Positions 39,744 to 40,186 of a stretch of 40,186 bases of DNA are shown here, in pieces. Each line of letters opens with the position of its first letter. Position 1 is the first letter of the stretch. Made by a program: the position numbers and the translations under genes. The DNA is taken from the NCBI GenBank assembly GCA_003427395.1, contig BFEA01001078.1, positions 130,376-170,561 on the forward strand, read 5' to 3'. The notes under the pieces were generated by a model. It made no database searches. It saw only the letters and a program-made list of their open reading frames with translations, and was not told where the DNA came from. Source of the DNA: Chara braunii. Its lineage: Eukaryota > Streptophyta > Charophyceae > Charales > Characeae.

Positions 39744-40186
39744 TTGGCTACGGTGGACGGGTGTGGGTGACGGAGGAGGAAGAAGGCGGGGAGTATTTTG
39801 TGTTGTCCTTTGGACATCCGGGCTAAGTGGATTACTATGGTGAATGGATGTATGTGAAGGTGGAGGAAGAAGGTGCAAGGTTGGCTATGGTGGACGGGTG
39901 TGGGTGATGGAGGAGGAAGAAGGTGCAAGGCGGTTGGCTAAGGTGGATGGGTGTGGGCGATGGAGGAGGAAGAAGGTGCAAGGTGATTGGCTATGGTGGA
40001 TGGGTGTGGGTGATGGAGGAGGAAGAAGGTGCAAGGTAGTTGGCTATGGTGGATGGGTTTAGGTGATGGAGAAGGAAGAAGGTGCAAGGTGGCTGGCTAT
40101 GGCGGATGGGCGTGGGTGATGAAGGAGAAAGAAGATGCAAGGTGGTTAGCTATGGTGGATGCGTGTGGGTGACGGAGAAGGAAGAA
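39744..40186 (+). repeat. 53-bp minisatellite, runs off the window
   Basis: After one diverged first unit at 39744, units start at 39881, 39934, 39987, 40040, 40093 and 40146, exactly 53 bp apart, each with TTGGCTATGGTGGATGGGTG and GGAGGAAGAAGGTGCAAGG or close variants. Because 53 is not a multiple of three, open frames here are not maintained between units and I do not call a gene. Confidence 0.95.

Noticed and set aside
39844-40062. Gly/Trp-rich frame across the minisatellite
   Set aside because: The 53-bp unit shifts frame every copy; the open stretch is chance.

Overview
The window looks like nuclear DNA from a large, repeat-rich genome of the green lineage. Nearly all of it is transposable-element sequence at different stages of decay. 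Three things point to the lineage: a plant-type LINE (a CCHC ORF1 on a separate frame from an EN-RT-zf-RVT ORF2); a Ty3/gypsy element with a primer site matching tRNA-Asp, typical of the plant Athila/Tat group; and an LTR fragment with an initiator-Met tRNA primer site. A charophyte alga such as Chara is my best guess, at low confidence. No bacterial-style operon, CRISPR array, rRNA or intact tRNA gene was recognised.

Layout. 1-660: purine-rich low-complexity DNA. 1098-2045: a transposase-less element with inverted termini, packed with TGTCGA/TCGACA words. 2092-2627: two tandem copies of an LTR-like fragment. 2860 to about 10,700: a decayed LINE on the minus strand. Its reverse transcriptase is split by a 749-bp hAT-type element (6246-6994) with an exact 8-bp target duplication, and its C-terminal part is shifted by an exact 46-bp tandem duplication. 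11,771-12,385: an LTR-like fragment followed by an initiator-Met primer site. 12,875-17,157 (minus): a probable multi-exon gene of unknown function whose exon phases and splice sites fit. 18,309-39,731: a retroelement complex.

The retroelement complex. Two ~2.06-kb direct repeats (18309-20674, 37670-39731) behave like LTRs. Between them lie a ~5-kb leader; a tRNA-Asp primer site (25828); Gag, protease, RT, RNase H and integrase in order, damaged by in-frame stops and one frame change; then an extra gag-like reading frame with coiled-coil character and its own zinc knuckle; then a polypurine tract and a hairpin-rich 3' region. The primer site is not next to the 18309-20674 repeat, so a simple single-element model does not fit.

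Three signals stand out. (1) Each LTR-like repeat carries two segments that closely resemble U6 snRNA, one with an intact ACAGAGA box. (2) The leader holds about a dozen hairpins that share a loop (consensus CGCTCTATAAGTTTAGGTA) while their stems differ from copy to copy yet stay complementary. A second, different hairpin array follows it. (3) A gag-like gene sits downstream of pol, behind a strong splice-acceptor-like sequence.

One stretch is an assembly artefact: 19989-20026 is the 38-bp Nextera mate-pair junction adapter, and the 247 bp after it duplicate the 247 bp before it. The right-hand repeat lacks both.
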